Shown: piece after piece, positions 11,233 to 24,732 of the stretch
How positions within the stretch are numbered: position 1 is the first letter of the stretch
How the letters are laid out: each line of letters starts with the position of its first letter
Source: Daucus carota subsp. sativus
Lineage: Eukaryota; Streptophyta; Magnoliopsida; Apiales; Apiaceae
Reading direction: 5' to 3'
Assembly: GCF_001625215.2 (NCBI RefSeq)
Contig: NC_030386.2
Location: 37,141,296 to 37,205,295, forward strand
DNA length: 64,000 bases
Notes under the pieces: generated by a model
Seen by the model: the letters and a program-made list of their open reading frames with translations, nothing else
Databases searched by the model: none
What the model was told of the DNA's origin: nothing
Position numbers and translations under genes: made by a program

Positions 11233-14025
11233 CTACTTCTCGAGAGGTTTAACTATTAATTGCATCCCTTGAGTTGGCCTGAGGGAGAGCATAATAGCAG
11301 GCGAATGACAATACGAAGGTGACAAAGAGAAAGAAAACCTAGTTAAAATTAGGGCTAAAACAATCTTGTACTCCATGGTGGCCAAGTTTCTACCAACACA
11401 CATTCTTCCTCCGAAACCAAAAGGCACATAACCCATCTTCTGGTTGCACCCTCCATGCATGTCGGCCTCGAACCTCTCCGGCCTGAAGTCATGGACCGTG
11501 TCGCCCCAGAGGCCGGGGTCATGGTTCATGGCCACCACGTCGATCCACATATTTGTGCCTTTCGGGATCGTCACCTCGTCCACTCGAATATCATCTTTTG
11601 CCTGTCTTTGGACGTTCGGTGCTGATGGATATAACCTCAGAACTTCACTCATCACCCATCCCATCTGCAAATTGAAACAACAATTAAAGATTATAACATG
11701 ATCATATTCACCGAACAGTCCTACAAAATCTATCATTAAAAATAATACAGAATACCAGTAGTTATTCTACTATGATGTATTAGTATTTAAAATATGGATT
11801 TATTATTTTCCGGCCAAAATAATCAGCCATATATAAATGCGAGTGAGGATAATATATTCTAGAGCTTTCTTTTGATGTCGGTTATAGAAAAAGAGTTTGA
11901 GCTGTCATTAGTTACTCCGAAATGGACAACTACAGACTGTACAGTCGTTTTCCGAAATTGGGTGCTAGCATCACCATCGGACAGCCCCATTATCTAGGTG
12001 GAATGTCAACGTTTGTGTGTTAGTGTTTGTTATTCCTGAAAAGAATCTGGGTAACACGTGGATGCTTTCAACCCTGACCACACAATGTACACGCGCATTG
12101 AACGCATATTCCACTCACATATTTGCATGCATCTCCCACTCACACCCATGCAAAAAAAAAAAACACAACTCAATTCTGCACTCCCCCTCCTCACTTCTAA
12201 TATGCATGATCAAAGTTCTTAATTAATTACATTTTTATCCAATTTAAATATTATAAGATTAAATATTCTCTCAATTTCTTACTCTTTTCAATTATAAAAT
12301 AATTGAAAAGAGTAAAAAATGCAGGTGAATATTTAATTCATAAATTTAATTAAAAAGGTGTATGAAAGTATGGTGGATGAGATTATTCTTATATCGTGAA
12401 AGTTACTATTTTTAGAAATTTTGGACAACAAAAAAATGAAAGCTTAAAGACTTGATTTTCATGGATGTAGTAGTTAAATTGTTCAATTAGTACACATGTA
12501 CTAATTTCAAGTAAGCGGATATATGTGATTGTGTGCAAGTAAGGCCTAATTTGTAAGATGCAATTGTGCAGCTCAAAAAGTTGTTAAAACCATTAGTTTC
12601 ATTGAACCAAAGAATGCATGTGTTTGGGAAGATGTAGTGATTGTACTATAGCAAGTTTACCTTCTTTAGTCCGGCAAGCTTGGTGGCATCCACAACTTCG
12701 TCTCCGACAACCTGTCTGATCTCTTCTCTGAGTTGGTTTTGCCACTCCGGATGCATGGCCAAGAGAAGCAATGTCCATGACAGTGTCAATGCTGTCGTTT
12801 CGTGGCCTCCGAAAAAGAAGGTTTTGCACTCATCCACCAGCTCCCTTGTTGTTAAAGAATTCACTAGCCGACCATCCACGCAATTATCAGCCAGCATTAG
12901 GCCCAGCAAATTCTTCTGAGCGCCACTCTCGGTGTCTTTTGATTTGATTCTGTCGTTGATGATTGAGAGAAGAAGGACATCGATTTCGTTTCCGAGCCTT
13001 TTGGCTTCGAGGTATTGTTTAGGGTACATGAACTTGCTGAATGGGACTCCAACGTAACGATTGGAGTTGAATAGAGTTTGTTGCATGGCCCTTAATTTTT
13101 CCAATACCTTTTTGCCGTTTTCGTAGCTCATGCCGAAGCTCGTCTTGGCTATGATTTCGCCGGCAGTGCTGATGATCTCTCGCTCGACGTCGATTTCTTG
13201 ATGGCCGGAGTGTATCAGGGACGTCCATCTGTCTAGCATTTCATTTGTCGTCTCAATCATTAGGCTTCCCATGGCCTAAATGCAAATTTCACATTATAAT
13301 TAATTATTTGGGTCGTCCCAAAATATAACCAAAAAAAAAAATAAAAAATCGTGTATTATGGATTGAGCAATGTACCTTGAGGTTGGCCGGAGAGAATGCC
13401 GGAGTTATAACATGTCGATGACGAACCCAGTCATCACCTTCCACCATGACTAAGCCGTTTCCAAACATGGGTTTTCGGTCATTTCTAAAAACACTCGGTT
13501 TTCCCCAACTCTTGCCCAAAACACCTAAAGACATCTTCTTCAGAAACGCGGGATCGGCAATGTAGAGAAATGGTTCTGTCCCTAACCAATAGGTAAATAC
13601 TTTGCCTGAAAAACAAAACAAAAAAATAATAATTAAAAATCACAATTAGACCACCACATAACGTAAATTTCCAATCCATGCAAGCACAATGTGTATAATA
13701 CTGATAGCCTAATGAAATAGTACTTACCATGAGACTCTTGCCACTGAGCAAAATAAGGAAAAACTTTCGAATGGATGTCATGGGAGATGATGCCCAACAA
13801 AGACGAAGAGGAATCGCTCTGAATCCTCTTCGTCTTTGATTTCACCATATCATCAATGTTTCCCAGAGGAAAACTCGGAGACGGGCCACTTAACCCACTC
13901 CTCGTGAGCTTCTGGTAAGCCATATTTGGCAATATCCAGAGCCTGTAAACGATCTTAATCACTCCCAAAAACACTAGAATAGCTAAGGCTAATCCCACAT
14001 CTTTAAAAAACCAAAGCAACTCCAT
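11233..14025 (-). CDS. CYP715A: Cytochrome P450, CYP715/CYP714-like, tandem copy 3
   Basis: Exons 14025-13728, 13605-13376, 13275-12661 and 11664-11233 encode an intact 524-residue P450 beginning MELLWFF. It has a membrane anchor, the hinge GPSPSFPLGN, the I-helix GGHETT, an ExxR in EVLR, FRPERF and the haem loop FGFGGRMCVGR with Cys470. It is clearly more distant from copies 1 and 2 than they are from each other (GGHETT against AGFETT, different anchor), so it is the older branch and perhaps the ancestral-type gene. All intron positions are shared with the other copies. Intron 3 is about 1 kb and contains a perfect 16 bp hairpin (12279-12315). It is predicted to be an ER-bound monooxygenase of unknown substrate; CYP715 is preferred over CYP714 from gene order. 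Confidence 0.92.
12279..12315. repeat. Perfect 16 bp hairpin in intron 3 of P450 copy 3
   Basis: TTACTCTTTTCAATTA at 12279-12294 is followed by a 5 bp loop and its exact reverse complement at 12300-12315. It is probably a relic of a fold-back element. Confidence 0.7.
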
Positions 14026-14139
14026 GTCTCACTTATTTCTAAAAATGAACTTGAATGAATGTGTGTATAAATAGAGGTAAAGCTCTCCGTGTATGTGGAT
14101 ATCAGATGGTTTGTTATGGTTTGAGAGAAACAAATGGGG

Positions 14140-14147
14140 TATTTATA
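14140..14147 (-). promoter_or_regulatory. TATA box of P450 copy 3
   Basis: TATAAATA on the minus strand, about 115 bp upstream of the start codon, a normal distance for a plant TATA box plus leader. Confidence 0.65.
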
Positions 14148-14149
14148 GA

Positions 14150-17100
14150 ACAAGAATAGGATCTAATGTCAAAATTTGACTGGAAAAATACGTACACGAG
14201 TCAGATCTTGTATTTAACTTGTTTTTGAACAAAGGCTCGAATTCTAAAATGTACTTCATTATAGTTAACTAGTTTAATTGTTTTTTCTAATCACATGTTC
14301 CTGCGGCCCGGAACGAGTACACATTCTCGCAACAAGGCGGCGTCCCTACAGATTTTTTTTGACCAGTAAAGTCTCCAGTCTTCTTAAGGGTAAAAGTGTT
14401 TTGGCCCACTTTTATTATTAAACTCATCTCACTTGATCTGCTTTTTCATAAAGTCAAAATATAATAATGAAATGTACCGTAGTTGGGCTTCGTCATTCAA
14501 GACGTGATGAGATTCTTTCAAGAATTTTATCAGGACTGAACTTGTGTTTTCCGTCCAATCGTATTTTCGTTTTGATAGATGTTTTTGTAACAGTAGTATA
14601 ACATGGTATGAGTTGCCTATGCAATTTCTTACATGTTACCGTCTCTTTGAATGTTAAATTGGATTCGTTAGGGATCTTGCGTTACATTTCTTCAAATTTT
14701 CGGAGACCTTTGACAAACAATAGTGTGACTTCTAACAAATAATAGTGTAATTTAGAAAAAGAGAATATTTCACTAGAAAATACATCGTCTATTGATCATG
14801 TCTTAGACCCAATTTTTATCTTTTCACATATACGATTTTTTTTTTGTATCGCAAATTGATTATATGAAACATTTCTTTCTAAATATAACATCGTTAAATA
14901 ATAAAATCAGATTAGTTGTTAATAATAACCAGTCACAAATTTAAATAAAATGAGATGATTATACATGAGTATATATATGAATAACAAGAACATATTGAAC
15001 CGTTATTAATAAAAATAAAAAAAAACATATTGAACCAGAAAATAACATACATCCAATCAAAATTTTATATTCAAAATTATTATATAATTCAACAGTCTCT
15101 TTATAATATTATATAATCCGTAAACGGAATGAAAAATTATAATATTATCTCTATATTTGATTTTTAAATATTAAATGATATCAAAAGTGTCAAATATATT
15201 TACGTTTATAATTTAATACATTTTATTATTTAAAATTTTATTTATTTTTTAAATACTTTGACTTATAAATTATATTAAAATTATTTTATAAAAACTAAAT
15301 TAAAATTTATTTTTGATTATCAAAAATATTTTACATATTACTTCTAAAGTTAAAGATTTATGAAATAAAATATAAATGAAAATGAAATAAAAATCAGTAA
15401 AGAGAAAAAGAAATACCTAGTAGGGGCAGGAAATAGATTACGAGGGATTTTGGGTTAATCTAAAACCAAAACAAAGAGCAAAGGAATAACATTTTTCATA
15501 AAACAAATAATAAAAAAAAATGAAACTGATTGTTTGAGTTTCCCTTTGTTAGTTATCCTCTTAAGAATAAAAAGATATTATTAGAAATTACATTTAACAT
15601 AAAAATATGTATATTAAATTGTTATGCTATTTGGGTTATATATATAATTCAAAATGAGATATAATTGTGATATTAATTATTTTTTTTTCATTTACCAAGT
15701 TAAATATTAGTCCCACCAACTAAAGAAAATAGTCATATATAGTAAACATTATTTCCTAGATATTATTATCTCATTAAGAAATCAACCAAGACTAAGACAT
15801 TATTGTTGTAGACATTAACATATATTTTACTAAAAATAATGTGAAAAACTGTTTTGTAAATTTAAAAATAGCATTTCTCAATAAAAGCTTTAAATTCAAA
15901 AAATGTTTTTGGAAAAAGAATGTCCCATGTACTTTTGGAGTAAGCTTTTTTTTCAGTTTTTGCGAGAAATTATTATAAATTTTATTATTAAACCTCACCA
16001 TGAGATATATTATTTTTTTATGTTATTATTCGAATATGTAACAAAAGAATTATTGTTTAACAGTTATCTAATTTATATAGTAATATTTTTTTAACTGCAC
16101 TTTCTCTGAGAGTACTCGTGAGGAAAGTAGATTTGCTCATCAATTTGTTAGATTCAACTTAAAATCTTTTTTTTTTTTGATTCAACTTAAAATCTGGTAT
16201 GTCAGTCGTTTATTTATCGGAATTAAACAAGAAGAACTGCAAAATAGGGAGTGATTTTTTTCAAATGATTATAAATAATCAACATGTATACAATCAAACA
16301 TGAGTCCCAAAGTCTAGCTGAACAATTAAACTAGAGTCTGAAATGGACTATTTACGATCAATCGAGCTTGAAATCTTACATCGGCAATCACACACCAATT
16401 CAAACAATCCAATCCAAATAAACCAAATAGATTTGACTTTTTTCCAGAGTCCATTTCTAAGCGGATCTAATAAAGGTTGATTTTGTACTTTCCATTAAAA
16501 AACGTTATATTGTTGCCTCGTCAGCTACGAAAATCTCGTGTGAATCGCATTGCACTTCGAACATCAAAGCGTACTGTATATTTGGCTTCCCGAGCGATAG
16601 TAAAACAAAAAATGGAGAAAAAGTAGTAAAATGAAAACATGCACAGCTGTCTAAAAATAGTTTATACGTTGTGTATTTAAATTGTCATGGGTTTATGATG
16701 TGACCAAATTAACAAATGGGAGCCATAAGTTGAGCAAGATTTATATGGTAGCTAGTGAATAGTGCGTTGACTCTGAGATCTCACTGATATGTGTCACTAG
16801 CTAAGACTCGGTCATGCACAATCTCTAGAAGATAATTTCGGTTGCACGTATGTTCACAATAGGAAAGCATTTATATGTACAATAATAACATTGTTGTTGC
16901 TGTCAATAGGATATGAGAAGGGACTGGACTGCTTAATCATTTTCTTCTTGGCTGGGCATGCGGGAGGATATATGGGAGGCCACTATTGGGGGCGTATTCA
17001 CCAGGGACGGGACACTTGGAAACTAACATCATTCGTCTCTAATAACTATAAGTAATTAATACTAAATTATAGTTTAATATTGTGTTTAGTTGGGAGGAAT

Positions 17101-18260
17101 GAATACGAAAGAAAGTGGATTTAGATAAATATTTATAAATTTTATTTTTTACCCCATCCCATTCCGTACCTCGGTGATTGTACTCCCAATTCGAAAAGGA
17201 ATATTTCATTCTTTCCCATACTCATTTTGGTTCTAATACTCATTTTGATTCTAAGTTGGATTCCAACTCAACTCGAAAATTTCTCAGTACCAATATTCAA
17301 TTTTAAAATTATAAATTGTAACAATAAAAAAATAATTAATCAGTACTTTATAATTAACTTATTAGATTTAACTAATTTTGAGTTATTAAATATAACTTAT
17401 TTTGAACAATGAATGAATATTAGTGATTAAATTTATGCACTTTGGTCAATGGAAATGTAAATTATTTCAATCTAATATTAATTATGTGTTTAGGTAGTGT
17501 GGTTTATTTAATATCTAAATAATATTGTAGGTGTCTGGTAATATCTAAAATTTTCTCTTTTGTTTTTGTTTTTGTTTTTTTTTGTATTTTTGAAAACGCT
17601 GGAAAGAGAATGTACATCAACTACTTAACTCATTTGAATTGTGCAAAGTCTCAATCTTGCCGACAACTCAAACAATTGTTGGCTTGAAAGGAAAAATTTA
17701 GACTTGAGGCCGGTAACGTTAGTACTTGTAATTTATGGCAATAATAATTATTTTGAGAAAAAAACAAAGTGCAAGTATACCTAATGAACTATGACAACGC
17801 TAGGAGCTAGGACTTATAGCCGTGAAACTGTGAGAGTAGGTCATTGACTCCAAGGTACAGCAAATAACGGCTGCTGGACGGTGGTGTACGTCAGTAGTTA
17901 ATTCCGTTTCAAAGTGGTTTGCACAGGTTAGGTTCGACTTTCACTTTCAAGACCGTTACTTGGGCTGGTGATAAATCTAAAATCTTGTATTCTCTCGGTT
18001 AGTATTGCAATCATATTTTTACGATGACCCTCCAAACTTTGCGTTATATATCATAATAAATTCATATACTATATTTATCACTTTTCATAAAAGAAATAAT
18101 TATAAACAGAATATAATAACCTTTTTTGTCAAGAATTATTAAAAATTATAAATATTCCAATTAATATTACTCCACAATCGAATTATTCAGAATTATACTA
18201 CTATAGGACCAGTTTTGAAAATCATGTTTTTCTCAAATTTCAGATACTAATTATATATAT
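14150..18260. other. AT-rich intergenic DNA, no gene seen
   Basis: Several short frames look like chance. A small direct repeat (GATTCAACTTAAAATC) flanks a T-run near 16150-16195. Nothing else could be assigned. Confidence 0.6.
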
Positions 18261-18265
18261 ATATA

Positions 18266-18692
18266 GGGTAGCACTCCATAGCATACCCTCTTATATGGAG
18301 TTACGTAGCACACCATTATAAATATATACATAATATATATTCTATTATATTTTTTATGAAATATAATTGCAAATTTTGATTATTAAATCGAAAACGAAGT
18401 TATACAATTTTTTTATTCCAAAGATCATCCAAAATTATGCAATATCTCAACATGATTCTATAACAGAATAATAATCATCCAGAATTATTCTGTTGTAGAA
18501 TCAGTTTCGAAAATATACTTTTTTTAATCAAATTTTAAGTGTAGAATTACTTAAAATAGATTTATTTTATAGTATTTTGTATTAGAATCACGTTTTATAT
18601 TTATTCTATAACAGAATTTATAATAAAATTGATGATTTATAGTGGCGCACTACGTAACTCCATATAAGGAGTCCCTCTCTGGAATGTTGGCC
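18266..18692. mobile_element. Terminal-inverted-repeat MITE inserted in a (TA)n run
   Basis: The ends match as inverted repeats over some 60 bp with gaps, the best block being CTTATATGGAGTTACGTAG on the left and its reverse complement on the right. TA repeats lie on both sides, so a TA target duplication is likely but cannot be proved. A partial relative is at about 2750-3016. Confidence 0.65.
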
Positions 18693-18710
18693 TATATATA
18701 TATATGGACA

Positions 18711-18835
18711 TATATAAATTCTAATTTTGTAAATCGTTTCTAGTTTTAAGTCATTATCTTACTTGTATAAAAAAAATTTAGTTTAAATTTCGATATGACT
18801 TGGAGCTTGTTTTGGGTGAATATAAATAATTTAAA
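18711..18835. repeat. First copy of a ~125 bp direct duplication
   Basis: This stretch (from TAATTTTGT to GAATATAAATAATTT) recurs at 18855-18897 plus 19584-19670, where it is split by the TRIM element. The duplication therefore came before the TRIM insertion. Confidence 0.7.
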
Positions 18836-18897
18836 ATAATAACTTATATATAAATAATTCTAATTTTGTGACTCGTTTCTAATTTTAAGTCATTATA

Positions 18898-19583
18898 TGA
18901 AACAACCCGTGTCAAATCCCGAGCCTTTTTCGAAAATCGGGTCAAGTCCCGAAATCCGAATCTTAAAATAAGCCCAAATAAACTGGCCCAACTGCAACAA
19001 CTTGGGTAATCCACAAGCTCACCACAGGCCCCCAAAAGATCATGATTTGTTGGTGCAATTAGTAGTAGTACTTATGCTTATAAACTGAACTTAAGTCTCC
19101 ACACTTCTCGATGTGGGACTGGGGTGTTACAAACTCCCCCACTTAAAGTCCTGACGTCCTCGTCAGGCCGAAACGGATAGCCCATAGGCCCAGATCGAAC
19201 CTCTCTAGCCATTGTGGGATAATACCGGCGGGCTTCGTGTCCCCGCCTCCGGATCTCTGTCCATTGCGGGATAATACCACCGGCCTTCGTGTCCCCACCT
19301 CCGGCAACTTGACGAATCAAGCTTTCGAGAGCCTGCTCTGAATACCATATCAAACAACCCGGGTCAAATCCCGAGCCTTTTTCGAAAATCGGGTCAAGTC
19401 CCGAAATCTGAATCCTAAAATAAGCCCAAATAAACTGGCCCAACTGCAACAACTAGGGTAATCCACAAGCTCACCACATGCCCCCAAAAGATCATGATTT
19501 GTTGGTGCAATTAGTAGTAGTACTTATGCTTATAAACTGAATTTAAGTCTCCACACTTGTCGATGTGGGACTGGGGTGTTACA
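18898..19583 (-). mobile_element. TRIM (terminal-repeat retrotransposon in miniature), 686 bp
   Basis: Two 234 bp LTRs (18898-19131 and 19350-19583) flank about 218 bp of internal DNA. The minus strand is the element's sense strand: the LTR begins TGTAACACCCCAGTCCCACA, a primer-binding-site-like stretch resembling the initiator tRNA-Met site lies next to the upstream LTR (19335-19347), and a purine tract (AAGTGGGGGAG) lies beside the downstream LTR. A 5 bp target duplication TTATA is at 18893-18897 and 19584-19588. It is non-coding and non-autonomous and looks structurally whole. The LTRs differ at about eight positions, which suggests an insertion one to a few million years old. Confidence 0.88.
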
Positions 19584-19589
19584 TTATAT

Positions 19590-20070
19590 CTTGTATACAA
19601 AAAATAAAATTTAGTTTAAATTTCCATATGACTTAGAGCATGTTTTGGGTGAATATAAATAATTTAGTATTGATATTGATTCAATATTTTATTTTTATAA
19701 AACTTTCAAAATAATAATAACTAATTATTATAGTCAAATTAATTTAGAATGAAATGAGGTGAATTTTGAATTTGGATGCAAAGTATGCATTGTATTTTTT
19801 GGAAGTCACGTTCTTTCCCTTTGCAAAAAGTTAAACGTCTTCGTACAAATTTTCTTAGTTTTCACCGCATTGGTCTTAGATTTTGCCTTTTAACATATAA
19901 AGAAAAGAGAACGAAGATTCCCTCATAGCCAGACCGAAAGTTGAGTTTGTTTCATTTGCGTGTAACACTTGAAGGGGGGGTGGAAACTGGCGATCCAGTG
20001 TTCAGATTATGTTGTACTAAACCAGACAATGGTTGCCTCGTTTGATTTGAATGCTGATTAAAAGTAAGTA
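19590..20070. other. Intergenic DNA, no gene seen
   Basis: The beginning completes the interrupted direct repeat (to about 19670). Nothing else is recognisable. Confidence 0.5.
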
Positions 20071-20345
20071 CTCCCTCCGTTTCATCTACTTCTGAACAAA
20101 TCACATATAAAAAACTAACTTTTGTAGAAAACTTTCATTTATTATTATATTTATTGCAGTGACCAAGTATAATATGTGGGAATTGGGATATATTTGATCT
20201 AGAAAATATAATTTAGTAAGATGTGGTATAAACTTCATCTTGGAAATACAACTATTGACTATATTGTATTGAAAGTTGAAATGACACAACTAATTTGAAA
20301 CAATTTTTAGTTATCACATGTAATATGTAATATGAAACAGAGGGA
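20071..20345. mobile_element. Stowaway MITE, 275 bp
   Basis: Ends CTCCCTCCGTTTCAT and ATGAAACAGAGGGAG, flanked by TA. Confidence 0.85.
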
Positions 20346-20379
20346 GTATGTTTTTGTATTATTTAAAAAAAAACTGTGC

Positions 20380-20475
20380 TATTATATATATATATATATA
20401 TTTTTGATAAGCAAGCATAGTCTGTATATATATATATTTTTTTTATAAGCAAGCATAGTCTGTTATATATCATTC
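20380..20475. repeat. Tandem duplication with (TA)n runs
   Basis: TATATATATATATTTTT plus GATAAGCAAGCATAGTCTG occurs twice about 53 bp apart, with small changes. Probably replication slippage. Confidence 0.7.
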
Positions 20476-20479
20476 TTGG

Positions 20480-21137
20480 AGGAAATCACAAAATTGACTT
20501 TAACCAAAGCCAAAACAAAAAGAGGAGCTAGACCCATATATCATTCTCTGAGGAACTGTGCTATTATATGATGGACTGATATGTATTACATTTTCAATTA
20601 TATAGAGTATAAGATAATTGTTATACATAAAAATAATAAAAAGTAGTGACTATATGAAAAATCTTTGATCCAATGAGTCAATCTTCATTTATAAAATTTT
20701 AGTTAGAAGACTTTTTTTTGTGGAAGACTTTGTTTTTTATCGAATATTTGTGGAAGTCTTATAACAGATTTTCCATTGTATGATATCTTATTAAATAGAT
20801 AAACTTTTTATATTAATTTATAATAACATATTATTTTTGAGAAACAGTTAACTAATTATATAACTGGTCCCATGGATACAAAATGTCTTTGTAAGTTAGA
20901 AAAAAAATTATATAACTAGTATTTTATAATGATCATATTTAGTAATTAGTAATTAATTATTAATAATTTGAAAAATAATTGTTTTGACTAGTATACGTTT
21001 TAACCAACAGTTTGGATTTATGAAATTATTTAATAAATTATTTTTAGTTTGTATCTTAAATGGACATATAACAATAAATTCTTAATACTCAAGTTTCCGA
21101 CATACCGAAGTTCCAAAATATTTTCAAATTTGCCCAA
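20480..21137. other. AT-rich intergenic DNA, no gene seen
   Basis: No coding, RNA or repeat signal recognised. Confidence 0.5.
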
Positions 21138-21139
21138 TA

Positions 21140-21418
21140 CTCCCTCCGTCCCACCAAATTCTTTACTTTCCTTATTTGGCCGTCCCACCCATTTCTTTAC
21201 ATCACAAAACTTTCCTAAAATAGTTAATGGGTCCCATCACTTTCTCACTTTTTCTTCCTTTTCACACTACTTTTACTCCACCAACTCTCTTTTATATATT
21301 AAAAATCAATGGGTCCCACCACTTCACCCACTTTTCCTTCCCTTTTCCACTACTTTATACATATTTCTTAACCTCCGTGCCCAAACCCAATGTAAAGAAT
21401 TGGGTGGGACGGAGGGAG
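21140..21418. mobile_element. Stowaway MITE, 279 bp
   Basis: Ends CTCCCTCCGTCCCACC and GGTGGGACGGAGGGAG, flanked by TA at 21138-21139 and 21419-21420. Reading frames across it are by chance. Confidence 0.9.
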
Positions 21419-21419
21419 T

Positions 21420-24370
21420 ACAATATAGGATGAGATGAGACATACGAGATTATGTGGGTTCACACTTGGCCCATTCCTATTTTCACTGGCTCGATTTCAA
21501 TTGCCAAGCCCTTCACTATCTATGAAAATTTCAAGATACTTCATACCCAAATATGTTGGTCTCTTTTGTTTCTTTGCACGGTACTGCCTTGACCACTATT
21601 TAAAAATATTATTTTGAAATTTTTTTATATAAAAAGAAATATTAAATTCATTAGTATTATATTTTTATTTAAAAATAATACTTTTAAGTGTGCGGTCTAA
21701 ATTTTTTAAAAAATAGATTAATATTTTCAAACAGAAAGATCTTAATTTTCTTCGTATGCAAGAAGCTTTCTAATTCTAAAATTTAACAATAAAATTACAT
21801 TCATATATAAATTGTCCTGATTTCCAGATGCATTACATCACCTTAACACGGCTAACTCATTGAAAAGAAGTCTAGATTCTAGAAGAACCAGTACTAGTAC
21901 TGGATCTGTATATGTCAGCTCAAACACACAAGTGCCAACAAAAAAATTTGTTCCATGACAAGATGCTTCTCCTTCCACTTTTTGATAGGCAATACAGTTA
22001 TAAAGTGCCTTAATTCTGGTCCACATTTGATCAAAAAATATTCATGCATGGATCATCAAGCCAACCCAAGGCAATCTTGTGATTACTAAGACTAAAATGA
22101 TAATGATAATGATAATGATTTGTGAGAGCCCGCTGTGTTTACTTTGAAACCGACAAGGAGGGTTAGAAGTATCAATTTATGACAGAGGCCGCGAAACTAC
22201 TAGACACAGGGCCAGCTCCTAACAAGCATTGTCGTCCTTCCATGAAATGATGGCTATGGTGAAGAAATGTTGCATGTGTAGGCCATAAGTTGTTGTTGTT
22301 CATTCTGTGTGGCAATCGTAATGAATCTTTTTTTGGTTCTAGTTGATCAAAGAGAATAGGTGAAAAATGTGTCAACTTTGTCAAGACTGGCCCAGAGTGT
22401 GTGCAGCCAGATTGATGCAATTTAGCGTTGTGGGCTCTGACTTGAAATGCAATACATGCAGGCATATCATGAACTGATGGTCTGATGCACAATTTTTATT
22501 GATTGTCTAATAATAAACTTTTATACTTCTCAACTCAAACATATATATGCCCCGGCCCAAGATCAGTATCATGTACAAAGGAAAGGTTATAAGACAGTTC
22601 GAAATTATGCGGGAGTATGCAAAATAATTTATTATAAAATAATATAAGATATGACAAAAAAAGTGGTGACTTAAAAATAAAGCCAGAAGAGATTATAAAA
22701 GGTTGTCATGGTTATATGACATCATACAAGGCATTTGTTGGGCACTCTTAAATATGTCTTTGATATTCGTCTTCATGGCCAGACACCTGTGATATTTCTC
22801 TTAACCATATAAGATTCTTTTTAAACGAGTTAGTTATTTTATATGGATGGTTCAATCGAACAATTAAAAGGAGTGCCGAATAATATAGAATCATGTTCTA
22901 GATCTCCTCTAGAGTGTTGAATAATATGAAATCTTGTTTCGAATCCCCTCGAGCATGTAACAATTTTAGAGGAAATCTCGAAACTTCTCATAGTTACCTT
23001 AGAAGACTAGAGTATTGCTGAGGGTAGGTTAGACTAAACGAAAACCCCCCAATCATTCCAGATTATGTCAAGGAATTAAGGAATCAGATTACTTTTTATA
23101 TAAATGGGAACATAGTCAAAAGAAGAGCAAAGCATACCATATCTATATGTATGTACACATCTGAAATCATTTCGATAGTTGCTGTTTAATTATATGCTTA
23201 TAAACGTGGATCACTCTTAAGTCCTTTGCGTGATAGCCTACTATCAGAAGTTACAAGTTTGGTATGTTGCAAAGTCCAAAATATCGAACTAATTGTTTCC
23301 AGACTGACTTTAAATCATGAAAATGTTATATACAGTATCACATCTCTTCTTCCACCAAAAAAATGTGTTCATCGAGTTATACTTGAAACTGCTGAAACTC
23401 AGATTCCGTATCATGGTGGATCATTTAATATTCGAAGATTGTTGAAATTTTTAAGAATATATTGACTCCCAAGTGTAAAATATCTCGGTCTTGGATGATT
23501 CTGTCGAATAGTACGTTTACACTGGTGGCTTGTATTACAACACACCAACACTTATAACTGTAAGAGCACTATACTGAAGTTAGTTAAACTACAGGTGTAA
23601 GTTTTTTATTATAAGAAATTTTACCTGAGTTAGTTAAACTACAGCGGTTAGTTTCTCAGTAAATAATATTGATTTTTCCAACTTGAGCATAGTATTCGAA
23701 GAATTAATATTAAATATAATCTTTAATAGAAAGTAGGAACATGCACATACACGGGGAGGGAGAGCCAGAGAGTGAGAGAGTGTAAAATTATACACCAGTC
23801 CCTCTGATCTCTGTAGACAAGTATATTGCCGAAATATAATCTTGTATTATCCTGATATTCGTATATATCATTCCTTCCGATCCAATAAAGAGCTAATAAG
23901 AGTGTCATGCCGTGTTATATATATGACATTGACACCTTTGTTGACGCCCCTGTTCGGAGTTGCTCTTGCACCAGTACAGTTACATGTAAAAGTTAAGTTA
24001 GGCTCCGCTTCCGGAATATTTGTTCTTTGACGAATTTTTTAACTACATGCCTAATTGCATGCATGGGCTGCTTAGAGATAACACTACCCTACTAGATACT
24101 ATCGGATGGCATTTAAAACTAATATACTTCGGCACTCGAACGTCAGATCCTTAATATATTACCAACAAGATAATCCATTGTTGACCAAACTTACGAGGCT
24201 GTTTTCGTATATATAACAGTTCATATACGTTAAAATCAACAGCAATATTTAACAGCACCACCTTTAAGGTTTTGGAGAGTTCATGACAGTTAACATTACT
24301 GCCCTACTTTACTTGAAGACACAGTCTTAGTTCCCCTCCGTTCACTATCGAATCCAATCACTACTTCGAT
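21420..24370. other. Intergenic DNA, no gene recognised
   Basis: The base composition is less AT-rich around 21830-22500, and a 106-codon frame is open on the minus strand (22172-22492), but it resembles no family I know. A (GATAAT)n microsatellite lies near 22098. Confidence 0.5.
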
Positions 24371-24732
24371 CAAAGGAATGAAAGAGATCGATGAGCCCAA
24401 AGCTAAGTAGATGTGAACTTAACTGTTGACCTTCTGCAATACATAATTATTTTGTTCTTCTAAATTTCCAATTACACATACCAGAGAAAAAAAATTAACA
24501 TGTTATATTTCAACTTCACGTGTTAATTAATTATGTGTCGTTCGTACCATAGGCCACAAACACATAAAATAGTAGCCTTTGACTACATTTAGTGGTGTAG
24601 AGATTGAGATATTCGCAAATATTCTAAATTGAATCACTCAGGCAATTACAGATCACTCTATCAGTATATGTGTGGGGTTAGGGTTAAAACACTGTTTTTC
24701 CACTTCTCACTCTTGTCAATTCATCTAGAGAT

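Noticed and set aside
17081-17500. Tourist-like left end (TTGTGTTTAGTTGGG)
   Set aside because: No matching inverted right end was found.
19078-19452. 124-codon open frame on the minus strand
   Set aside because: It lies across the LTR and inner part of the TRIM element, which is non-coding.
21049-21438. 129-codon open frame
   Set aside because: Most of it is the Stowaway MITE at 21140-21418.
22172-22492. 106-codon minus-strand frame in less AT-rich DNA
   Set aside because: No recognisable domain, no splice partners and no neighbouring exons were found; kept only as a note on the intergenic region.
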